From BS750m-G69 sp964441235 (GTDB lineage: Bacteria > Fidelibacterota > UBA2242), in NCBI GenBank assembly GCA_964441235.1, contig CAYTUQ010000011.1, forward strand, positions 1 through 64,000: a stretch of DNA of 64,000 nucleotides, given 5' to 3'. The position numbers were made by a program, and so were the translations under genes. The stretch's first letter is position 1. The number at the start of each line of letters is the position of its first letter. The notes under the pieces are model-generated. The model saw only the letters and a list, made by a program, of their open reading frames with translations, did not search any database and was not told the origin of the DNA. Of this stretch, positions 50,980-58,634 are shown piece after piece.

Positions 50980-51519
50980 ATGGATTTTATTGAACTTGTC
51001 AAAAGGAGAAGAAGTACAAGGAAGTATTCTACCAAAACTATACCAATAGAAACTATAGATAAATGTTTGGAAGCTGCTCGATTGGCGCCTTCTGCCTGTA
51101 ATTCACAGCCCTGGTATTTTATTGTCGTTGATGACGAGAAAGTGAAAAATGAAATTGTTGAAAAATCTCTTTCAGGTATTTATTCCTCAAATTCATTTGT
51201 CAAAAAGGCTCCAGTTATCATAGTTGTAATTACAGAGCGATCTAATTATGCGGCAAGACTTGGAGGATTTTTCAGAAATATAAAATATAGCCTTATAGAT
51301 ATTGGTATTGCATGTGATCATTTAATATTGCAGGCTGAAGAACTTGGCGTTGGTACATGCTGGCTGGGCTGGTTTAATGAAAAAGCTGTGAAAAAGGTAC
51401 TGGGTCTTCCAAAATCAACAAAGATTGATATTATGATCAGTGTGGGTTATCCTGCAAAAGTTTCTGAGAAAGGGAAGAAGAGAAAATCTCTGGATAAAAT
51501 CAGGCATTTTTATAAATAA
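50980..51519 (+). CDS. Nitroreductase-family FMN oxidoreductase
   Basis: A 179-residue FMN enzyme. The N-terminal DFIELVKRRRSTRKYSTKTI carries the Arg residues for FMN phosphate, LAPSACNSQPWYFIVVDD the FMN-binding loop, and IACDHLILQAEELGVGTCWLGWF the conserved dimer/cofactor segment. It reduces nitro compounds, flavins or quinones; the true substrate is not predictable. Starts 65 bp after the TonB receptor and may share its transcript. Confidence 0.9.
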   Translation: MDFIELVKRRRSTRKYSTKTIPIETIDKCLEAARLAPSACNSQPWYFIVVDDEKVKNEIVEKSLSGIYSSNSFVKKAPVIIVVITERSNYAARLGGFFRNIKYSLIDIGIACDHLILQAEELGVGTCWLGWFNEKAVKKVLGLPKSTKIDIMISVGYPAKVSEKGKKRKSLDKIRHFYK

Positions 51520-51768
51520 AATGAGATTAGGGATATTTATAAATAGTTAATTCTGTTCATATATTTAATATTTCTTTCATAATTTTTAATCAAAGACTTA
51601 AATTCCAAAAATTATATGAGCAAGTACTAAAACAGTGTTAAAAGTTATTGCTATTCAATGTGAATATAAGAGTATTTAAATCCGCCATTTCGAATTAAGG
51701 ATTTTCAAGAGGGATAAAAGAACCTATCGATAATGAGTAGAGAATCGAGTAAGTGAAAGGTTTATGAT

Positions 51769-51927
51769 ATGGATAAAGATACAATTATTGGTTGTATTGT
51801 ACTTTTTTTCTCATTAGGTGTATTAACTTATCTGGTAATTTGGGCTCGTAATATGATCAATAAAATCAGTGAGAAAGGACCTGGCTCAGCTCGCAAGATA
51901 ATGAAGGGAATAAATAGTGAAAAGTAA
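51769..51927 (+). CDS. 52-residue single-helix membrane protein, putative transporter accessory protein
   Basis: A short gene: MDKDTIIGCIVLFFSLGVLT starts the product, the helix continues to YLVIWARNM, and a basic tail (INKISEKGPGSARKIMKG) follows. An AAGTGAAAGG stretch sits 8-17 nt upstream. Its last codons overlap the GTG start of the amino-acid permease gene by 11 bp, indicating translational coupling. The shape, one helix and a basic cytoplasmic tail just ahead of a secondary transporter, resembles the small accessory proteins known with some symporters. The sequence family is not one that I recognise. Confidence 0.65.
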   Translation: MDKDTIIGCIVLFFSLGVLTYLVIWARNMINKISEKGPGSARKIMKGINSEK

Positions 51928-52675
51928 AGGGCAGTTTTCTACAGAACTTTCCCGTGACTTGTCTCTATTTCACATTACAATGATGGGACTCGGAATGATG
52001 ATTGGTGCCGGGGTTTTTCTGGGGATTGGTAATGCTATTCACTATTCAGGTTCTGGTGGAGTTGTTCTTACTTTTGCACTTAATGGTGTTATTGCTATTT
52101 TTACAGCGATGTCCTATGCAGAACTCAGTTCGGCTATACCACATGCAGGTGGTGCATACAATTTTGCTCGTATTGGTTTTGGTCGTAGTACAAGTTTCAT
52201 TGCGGGATGGATGGAGTGGTTTGCATCGAGTATAGCTGGAAGCGCCTATGCTATCACATTTTCTATATATATCTGGAGATATCTTCAGGGCATAGGTGTA
52301 TTAAATAATTTAGGAGATAATATTTTTCTTATAGAGAAAATTACTGCCGCTGCAATTGCGATAATTTTTATTTTTATTAATTATAGAGGAGCTTCTGAAA
52401 CCGGCAAAATTGGAGCGTTTTTTACACTTGGGCAGACAATTTTTCTAATATTTATAGGTATAGTGGGTATCGTTGTTGTTATTAAAGACCCTTCTCGTCT
52501 GCAAAACTTTCATCCATTTATGCCAATGGGTTGGACAAAACTTTTTATTACAATGGGGTTTACTTATGTCGCTTTTGAAGGCTTCGAGGTAATAGCTCAA
52601 GCGGGAGATGAGGCAATTATGCCAAAAAAAACCTTCCAAAAGCAATGCTGTATTCTGTGTTTATTGCTACTCTAA
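51917..52675 (+). CDS. APC-family amino-acid permease, N-terminal part (frame split)
   Basis: Encodes the first about 245 residues of an APC-superfamily amino-acid transporter: LFHITMMGLGMMIGAGVFLGIG (helix 1 with the substrate GAG motif), ALNGVIAIFTAMSYAELSSAIP, GAYNFARIGFGRSTSFIAGWM, and FTYVAFEGFEVIAQAGDEA. The frame then breaks at a run of eight A (52624-52631) and ends on a meaningless tail (CCILCLLLL). With nine A the sequence would read PKKNLPKAMLYSVFIATLTY, in register with the downstream frame. GTG start, coupled to the 52-residue membrane protein. Confidence 0.8.
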   Translation: MKSKGQFSTELSRDLSLFHITMMGLGMMIGAGVFLGIGNAIHYSGSGGVVLTFALNGVIAIFTAMSYAELSSAIPHAGGAYNFARIGFGRSTSFIAGWMEWFASSIAGSAYAITFSIYIWRYLQGIGVLNNLGDNIFLIEKITAAAIAIIFIFINYRGASETGKIGAFFTLGQTIFLIFIGIVGIVVVIKDPSRLQNFHPFMPMGWTKLFITMGFTYVAFEGFEVIAQAGDEAIMPKKTFQKQCCILCLLLL

Positions 52676-54183
52676 CTTATGTTGCTGTCGCATTTGCAGC
52701 AGTGGTGTCGGTAAAAGCCGGATCGCCTGGGGTTAGTGGTGAAGTTTGGCAGTGGATAGGAAGCTATCATGAGAAAGGATTCGGAGAAGCAATTGGGCGT
52801 CTTATGCCTTATGCAAATTTTTTATTAACACTTGCTGTTATTTTTGCAAGTACTTCTGCTTTAAATGCGACAATCTTTTCTGCTGCAAGATCTTCCTATG
52901 CACTCGGACGTGATAATATGTTACCGGCTATAATGGCTAAAATATCTAAAAAATGTAAAACCCCCTGGGTAGCGTTACTTTCTACGAGTATTATTGTTAT
53001 TTTCGTAGCAGTATTTCTTGATACAATGGATGTTGCCTCAAGTGCAAGTATTATGTTTCTGTTTCTTTTTTTTCTTGTAAATCTTTGTGTGATAGTAATA
53101 CGAAGAAATATGGCAGATGAACTTGAATACGGTTTTATGATGCCATTTTTTCCACTTTTACCTGTTGTGGCTATCATCTGTCAGGCTATTCTTGCTGTTC
53201 ATCTTCATGCAGTTAGTCACATAGCCTGGATTATTGGTCCTTCGTGGATTATTGCTGGATTTTTAATATATTACTTTTATTCAAGGTCTCACGCAATTAC
53301 GACTGAAGATGAAATTCTGGTCATTGAAGATGAAAAGGCAACTAAAGATGTTGGATACAATTACAATATAATGATTGCTGTTGCCAATCCTGAAAATGCA
53401 CTTAGCTTGGTACGCAATTCATACAAGTTATGTGGTGCAAAGAAAGCTCGGGTAGAGCTGCTTCATATGATACCGGTTCCGCAACAGGTACCACTTAGCG
53501 ATGCAGATCGGTATATGCTTGAGGGCAAGGAAAGTATTATCGAAATGATGATTTATCTTGATCCACTTTTTCCGGTAAGTACAACATTACGATACTGTCG
53601 TAGCGTTGCTCGTGGAATTGTAAGTGCCGCAAGAGAGAAAAAGGTGGATATGCTTATTATGGGGTGGCGTGGTAAGACAAAAAATCAAGAATTCAGTCTT
53701 GGAAGTACTATAGACCCTATTATTGAACGTTCGCCGTGTAACGTGGTGATATTGAAAGATTGTGGGAATCTTACCTTTAGAAGAATAATTGTTCCGATTG
53801 CAGGAGGACCAAATTGTGGATTTGCTCTTGAAGTAGCAACCATCCTTGCTGAGAAAGAACATAGCCAGATTGTTGCATTCAACGTTGAAAATGAAAACTA
53901 CTCATTTTATGTTGATGCATTTCTAGAAAGAGCTAAAACACGTTTGCATGCATATTCGGGAGATATTGCATTAAAGAAAGTAAAAGCAAAAAATGTTGAG
54001 CGTGCGATCCTTAAGGAAGCTCAGCACTATGATTTAGTTGTTATAGGTACTACCCAACAGCCGTTAATTAGTCAGTTTGTAAAAATATCACTGCCTGAAG
54101 TTATAGCGCAGAAGTGTAACAAACCTGTAGTCATGGTAAAGGCATCCGGTGGTATAAGATTATGGGTCAAGCGCTGGATATAA
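52645..54183 (+). CDS. APC-family permease, C-terminal part with universal-stress-protein domains
   Basis: Continuation of the same permease: helices SVFIATLTYVAVAFAAVVSV, LLTLAVIFASTSALNATIFSA, VALLSTSIIVIFVAVFLD, MFLFLFFLVNLCVIVI, FPLLPVVAIICQAILAV and SHIAWIIGPSWIIAGFLIYY. It is followed by two cytosolic UspA-type domains: about residues 240-375 (YNIMIAVANPENALSLV, VDMLIMGWRG) and about 378-510 (FRRIIVPIAGGPNCGFALEV, YDLVVIGTTQQPL). Permease-Usp fusions are known and thought to sense nucleotides. The ATG at 52645 lies inside a helix, so it is unlikely to be a native start; the whole gene is 51917-54183. Confidence 0.8.
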   Translation: MLYSVFIATLTYVAVAFAAVVSVKAGSPGVSGEVWQWIGSYHEKGFGEAIGRLMPYANFLLTLAVIFASTSALNATIFSAARSSYALGRDNMLPAIMAKISKKCKTPWVALLSTSIIVIFVAVFLDTMDVASSASIMFLFLFFLVNLCVIVIRRNMADELEYGFMMPFFPLLPVVAIICQAILAVHLHAVSHIAWIIGPSWIIAGFLIYYFYSRSHAITTEDEILVIEDEKATKDVGYNYNIMIAVANPENALSLVRNSYKLCGAKKARVELLHMIPVPQQVPLSDADRYMLEGKESIIEMMIYLDPLFPVSTTLRYCRSVARGIVSAAREKKVDMLIMGWRGKTKNQEFSLGSTIDPIIERSPCNVVILKDCGNLTFRRIIVPIAGGPNCGFALEVATILAEKEHSQIVAFNVENENYSFYVDAFLERAKTRLHAYSGDIALKKVKAKNVERAILKEAQHYDLVVIGTTQQPLISQFVKISLPEVIAQKCNKPVVMVKASGGIRLWVKRWI

Positions 54184-54229
54184 ATTGATCAAGACATTAT
54201 TTTATATTTTTTGGAAGTAACATTTCACC

Positions 54230-54600
54230 CGTTTAGGGTTAAAATGTTTATTTTTCCCCCTCCTATAATAATTTTCCCACCTCTTAGAGACCTCTTTGAG
54301 GGAAGAATGTCTTCATCATACTTCTAGTAGATCGTTTCCTAATTATCGTTGCAATTATTTATTTATTAAATTCCAAATTTCCCCGCCTCAAAGAGGTCCT
54401 TCGTAGAAGTCCTACGTGACCTTTGGGAAAGGGGTCTCTTTCCCAGAGGGATCTTCCATAGGAATCCTACGTGATCTTTGAGACGAGACAAGCACCAAAT
54501 ATCAAAAAAGTTCTTCCAAAGGTCACGCAGGACTCCTATCGGAGAATCTCTACGAGACAATAACAAAATATAGAAATTCAAAATAGTTCTGGTATAGTTT
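54230..54600. repeat. Cluster of dispersed palindromic repeats
   Basis: The segment is made of overlapping motifs such as CTCAAAGAGGTCCTTCG, AAGTCCTACGTGACCTTTGG, CCCAGAGGGATCTTCC, and GGTCACGCAGGACTCCTATC. Related copies are at 5158-5215, 6484-6600, 41285-41312 and 44370-44480. No gene is seen. Function unknown; it may be a REP-like family. Confidence 0.6.
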
Positions 54601-54695
54601 TGTTCATTTTAATTTTAGATTTTGAAATTGTTTGTAATTTGCAGTTTGTGATTTGTGATTTTCTTTAATTGCTAAGTTATTTTAGAAACGCTATA

Positions 54696-55098
54696 CTAGG
54701 ATTTCATAAAAGCTATCTTGATCTTATGATTAAAAGTTTCGGTACGACAGCAGTGCCCCAATACTATAGTTTACAAGGGAAGCCTGTCTGGTACCTTTCA
54801 CCAAAAACCAAACTCATCTGGAATGGTTTCTACGGAAACGATGCTATTAATATCGAAGAAGGCAACGAAAGTATTTCACAGGGAGCAGAGTATGTGGATG
54901 TAAAGAATTAGGAATATGCCACAGGATTGTCTCTAAAAACTCTTCATAGTAAAAATCGGTATTCACTTATAGCAATATCAAATGTTGGAAATTGCTGGGA
55001 TTATAATGTGAAAAAAGGTATGGTAGATGGCAGTAAGAACACCTTTTATACCAAGAATGACCTTGAAACCGAATGGACGCTTAAAAGAGATTACTTTT
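54696..55098 (+). pseudogene. 403-bp decayed copy of part of the TonB receptor gene
   Basis: The region is a diverged but indel-free copy of 49274-49676: LGFHKSYLDLMIKSFGTTAV versus LGFHKSYLDLVIKNFGMTAV, then PKTKLIWNGFYGNDAINIEE, and further on NRYSLIAISNVGNCWDYNVK. A Tyr codon became a TAG stop (DVKN-stop-EYATG), and the match ends abruptly with RDYFF. No signal, plug or C-terminal barrel accompanies it. It is a dead fragment left by recombination or by loss of a second receptor near the mannan locus. Confidence 0.9.
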
Positions 55099-55316
55099 TC
55101 ACCTCGCAAGTGTCCTGGTTATTATTTTTTATCATACTGTAATTTAACACCTTGCGAGGTGTTTTTATAGATATATTTCGGATTTATGGTCATTTTACTT
55201 TGAGCCCCAATCATTTGAACACTATAAGGTTTTTATTTTTTTTTAAAGTGGAAATATTTATGAGATATTTTGTGATTTTCGGATGATGCATATCTAGGAA
55301 TTAAAAATTCTACTAC

Positions 55317-55351
55317 TTTTTTCGTAATATTTTCTTGTATTTACGAAAAAA
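55317..55351. repeat. Hairpin upstream of lacI-type gene
   Basis: TTTTTTCGTAA (55317-55327) and TTACGAAAAAA (55341-55351) form a perfect 11-bp stem with a 13-nt loop and T/A runs on the outside, which could work as a weak bidirectional terminator protecting the mannan locus from read-through. Confidence 0.45.
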
Positions 55352-55381
55352 TATTTTGGATTTAAAAATGTAGAGACATAT

Positions 55382-55398
55382 ATTTATCTGAGATAAAT
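55382..55398. promoter_or_regulatory. Palindrome ahead of the LacI-type regulator, possible operator
   Basis: ATTTATC-TGA-GATAAAT is a perfect 7-bp-arm inverted repeat about 64 bp before the regulator start. Autoregulation is common in the family, but the central CG typical of LacI operators is missing, so this is a weak proposal. Confidence 0.25.
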
Positions 55399-55461
55399 TT
55401 TACAGTCAAAATTAAAAGTTATGTGTTTGATAGTTTATTCGAAAATTTAGGAGTTGTATAA

Positions 55462-56460
55462 ATGACAAAAATTAAGGATATTGCAAAGGCTGCTAATGTA
55501 TCTTTATCTACTGTCTCAAAAGCCTTGAATAATAGGCGTGATGTTAGTGAGGAAACGCGAAATAGAGTTTTAGAAATAGCACATGAGCTAGATTTTGTTC
55601 CTCGGTCTTTATCAAAAAATTACTATAGAAAAAAAACAGAAAATATAGGTGTTATTTTTTGTAGGGAATATCAACCATTATCATCAAATCCTTTTTATTC
55701 AAGAGTGCTTGAAGGTATCGAAGCGGAATTAACAATCAATGGCTATAATCTTATTTTGCACCTATTACCTGAGGATTATAAAGGTGAGAGCCCGAAAATG
55801 CTGAAAGATCATACAGTAGACGGAGTTATATTGGTTGGCAGCTTAGATCGAGAATTTGTTAATCAATTACGAAAATTAAACATGTATGTTGTGATGGTTG
55901 ATCCGAAAATTGATGTCGGTGATTTTAATCAAGTATTAATTGATAATGAACAGGGAGCATTTTCAGCGATTCAATACTTAATTAATAAAGGTCATAAAAA
56001 GATTGGTTTTATATCAGGTGCTCTAGAACGGCTTAGTTTTAGACAGCGATATTCTGGCTATCTAAAAGCACTTAAGTACAATAATCTATCACTAAGGAAA
56101 GATTATGTTAAAACTGGAGGGCTGGAAAGAGGATATGATCATATGTCCAAATTGATAAATCTTAAAAATCGGCCCACCGCAGTATTCGCTGCAAATGATA
56201 TTAATGCAATATATGGGTATAAAGCTGTTAAAGACCACAAGTTAAACATTCCGGATGATATTAGTGTTGTTGGATTTGATGATATAGATTTAGCGAAGAT
56301 GACTACACCTCCCTTAACTACTATTAGAGTATATAAAGAGGAAATGGGATCAATTGGTGTTAGAAATTTACTAAGACTGATTCAAGGTGAGACTAAACAA
56401 GTAGCAACTACTATTATTCCTATACGTCTTATAGAGAGAGAATCAGTAAAAAAATCTTAA
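55462..56460 (+). CDS. LacI-family transcriptional regulator (probable mannan-locus regulator)
   Basis: A 332-residue regulator. Residues 1-50 are the helix-turn-helix and hinge (MTKIKDIAKAANVSLSTVSK, ALNNRRDVSEETRNRVLEIA). The periplasmic-binding-like effector domain follows (IGVIFCREYQPL, FYSRVLEGIEAELTINGYNL, VLIDNEQGAFSAIQYLINKG, RPTAVFAANDINAIYGYKAV, ISVVGFDDIDLAKMTTPPLT). It is complete. As the first gene of the mannan cluster it most likely represses it and responds to mannose, mannobiose or a mannose phosphate. A GGAG ribosome-binding site is in place. Confidence 0.92.
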   Translation: MTKIKDIAKAANVSLSTVSKALNNRRDVSEETRNRVLEIAHELDFVPRSLSKNYYRKKTENIGVIFCREYQPLSSNPFYSRVLEGIEAELTINGYNLILHLLPEDYKGESPKMLKDHTVDGVILVGSLDREFVNQLRKLNMYVVMVDPKIDVGDFNQVLIDNEQGAFSAIQYLINKGHKKIGFISGALERLSFRQRYSGYLKALKYNNLSLRKDYVKTGGLERGYDHMSKLINLKNRPTAVFAANDINAIYGYKAVKDHKLNIPDDISVVGFDDIDLAKMTTPPLTTIRVYKEEMGSIGVRNLLRLIQGETKQVATTIIPIRLIERESVKKS

Positions 56461-56838
56461 AATTTATAAATATGAATTTAATTAAAAGAGTAGAAGAAAA
56501 TATCATTCCGTATCAGTCGGATGACAGTTGGCCCATCGGAGACCAATGTCTGGCTAATTTCAGTATTGATTCAGAATCTTGGTAAAGGTTTACTGAGCCA
56601 AGAAATGCTGAAACGAGCCCAAACTGTCATTCCGAACCTCGTCAGGAAGTTGCCTGATGACCGATGCCTGATAGAAATACCTCACTGAATCCCGAAAAGG
56701 GCTGTGCTACCTTAATCTTGACGCTTGACCAATGACCAATGACTACTAATGACCAATGACCAATATAGGTAGACTTACGAATAGTTTAAAATAATAGACG
56801 GAGTAGTGTAATATCTTGCTAGGAGGGGTGGATAACTT
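56461..56838. other. Non-coding spacer with CCAATGA tracts
   Basis: No gene. 56510-56700 is mixed GC sequence with palindromic bits, and 56726-56765 is a degenerate tract of GACCAATGA units as at 6431-6475. The symporter gene's strong ribosome-binding site (AGGAGGGG, 56821-56828) closes the spacer. The promoter of the mannan operon should be here, but no clear operator palindrome is visible. Confidence 0.5.
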
Positions 56839-58629
56839 ATGACTTTAAGCACTCTTGATATCGTTATTATTCTAGGGTATTTGGCTGCAGTAATATTTTT
56901 AGGTTTTTATCTTCGAAAATTAGCAAGTAAAGACATCACAGCATACTTTTTAGGAGGGAGGAAAGTTCCCTGGTATGTTTTAGGTGTTTCAAATGCCTCT
57001 TCTATGTTTGATATAACTGGTACAATGTGGTTTGTAACAGTTTTATTTATTTATGGTTTGAAGGGAGCCTGGTTACCCTGGCTCTGGCCAACTTTCAATC
57101 AGATTTTTTTGATGATTTATCTGGCTATATGGATTAGAAGGTCAGGTGTTATAACAGGAGCGGAATGGATTAACACTCGTTTTGGGAATGATAAAGGGGC
57201 GGAATTATCTAGGCTTAGTGTAGTTATCTTTGCGATAATCAGTGTTATCGGATTTTTATGCTATGATTTTCAAGGAATTGGTCGCTTTGCCAGCATAATT
57301 TTGCCCTGGAATTTTAGTCCTAATACCTATGCACTAATTATAATGGGGATTACCACATTTTACGTAGTTATGGGGGGAATGTTAAGTGTTGTTGTTACCG
57401 ATGTTTTACAGTTCGTGATGTTAACAATCGCCTCAGTAGTAATTGGTGTGATTGCTATTAATAGTATATCTCCTGCAGATATTGCTGCTGCTGTTCCAGG
57501 AGGTTGGAATGAGCTATTTTTCGGATGGAAGCTGAATATTGACTGGAGCAACTTAATTCCCGGAATCAATAATAAAATTGCTTCAGATGGTTATTCGCTA
57601 TTTGCAATAGTTTGGATGATGATTCTTTTTAAGGGAATACTGATTAGTTTAGCAGGACCCGCTCCAAATTATGATATGCAAAGAGTATTGGCAACTCGTA
57701 AGCCAAAAGAGTCAGCTTATATGAGTGGTATGGTCTCAATAGCGCTATTCCCTCGCTGGTTAATGATAGGAGGACTTGTTGCAATAGGATTGGTATTTCT
57801 AAGTCCTCAATTAAAAGCTATGGGACCTAATATAGATTTTGAACAGATTATGCCTATGGTAATTAAAAATTATCTACCGGTTGGAATGATAGGTCTTGTT
57901 ATTGCAGGCTTACTGGCTACTTATATGTCAACCTTTGATTCTACTGTTAATGCAGGTGCTGCATATTTAGTGAATGATGTTTATAAGAGATATATTAGAC
58001 CTGATGCCAGTCAAAAGCAGCATGTATTAATGGGCTACTTTGCTTCTATTCTTATTGTTGTTGTAGGGATAATTTTCGGACTTATGGCAAAGTCAATTCA
58101 TTCGGTAATGCAATGGATAGTTTCTGGTTTATATGTGGGTTATACTGCGCCTAATGTATTAAAGTGGCATTGGTGGCGATTCAATGGTTATGGTTACTTT
58201 TGGGGGATGATTACAGGTGTTGCGGCTTCGTTAATTATTCCAGCAATTTTTCCAAATTTACAAATAATTTATGCGTTTCCGGTTATTTTCGTTATTTCTT
58301 TAGCTGCAAGCATAATTGGGAGCCTTCTAACAAAGGCACAAGATAGAGAGACTTTAAAAAGCTTTTATAGAAATGTTCGTCCCTGGGGTTTCTGGAAGCC
58401 AGTTCATGAAATGGTTTTAAGAGATAATCCAAAGTTTGAAAATAAGAGTTCTTGCAAACGCGATCTATTTAATGTCGCTATTGGTATAATTTGGCAATTT
58501 ACCCTTGTAATGATCCCACTATATTTGGTTTTTCAAGATTTTAAGTCATTATCTATATCTGCAGGGATTTGCTTAGTTACCAGTTTCATTTTGAAGAAGA
58601 ATTGGTTTGATAAACTTGAAAATGAGTGA
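56839..58629 (+). CDS. Sodium/solute symporter (SSS family), probable mannoside importer
   Basis: A 596-residue inner-membrane transporter with about 14 helices. Features: TLDIVIILGYLAAVIFLGFY in the first helix, FLGGRKVPWYVLGVSNASSM with the SSS unwound region, FDITGTMWFVTVLF, YVVMGGMLSVVVTDVLQFVM (core sodium-site helix), GPAPNYDMQRVLATRKPKES, and LLATYMSTFDSTVNAGAAYL which holds the Ser/Thr of the second sodium site. A hydrophilic extension and two last helices follow at the C-terminus. Its position directly before mannanase, epimerase and phosphorylase genes suggests uptake of mannobiose or other small mannosides. It overlaps the next frame's GTG by 4 bp. Confidence 0.88.
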   Translation: MTLSTLDIVIILGYLAAVIFLGFYLRKLASKDITAYFLGGRKVPWYVLGVSNASSMFDITGTMWFVTVLFIYGLKGAWLPWLWPTFNQIFLMIYLAIWIRRSGVITGAEWINTRFGNDKGAELSRLSVVIFAIISVIGFLCYDFQGIGRFASIILPWNFSPNTYALIIMGITTFYVVMGGMLSVVVTDVLQFVMLTIASVVIGVIAINSISPADIAAAVPGGWNELFFGWKLNIDWSNLIPGINNKIASDGYSLFAIVWMMILFKGILISLAGPAPNYDMQRVLATRKPKESAYMSGMVSIALFPRWLMIGGLVAIGLVFLSPQLKAMGPNIDFEQIMPMVIKNYLPVGMIGLVIAGLLATYMSTFDSTVNAGAAYLVNDVYKRYIRPDASQKQHVLMGYFASILIVVVGIIFGLMAKSIHSVMQWIVSGLYVGYTAPNVLKWHWWRFNGYGYFWGMITGVAASLIIPAIFPNLQIIYAFPVIFVISLAASIIGSLLTKAQDRETLKSFYRNVRPWGFWKPVHEMVLRDNPKFENKSSCKRDLFNVAIGIIWQFTLVMIPLYLVFQDFKSLSISAGICLVTSFILKKNWFDKLENE

Positions 58630-58634
58630 TTGAT

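Noticed and set aside
54669..55142. Two short genes before the LacI regulator
   Set aside because: Both frames are pieces of a single decayed copy of the TonB receptor barrel interrupted by a stop codon.
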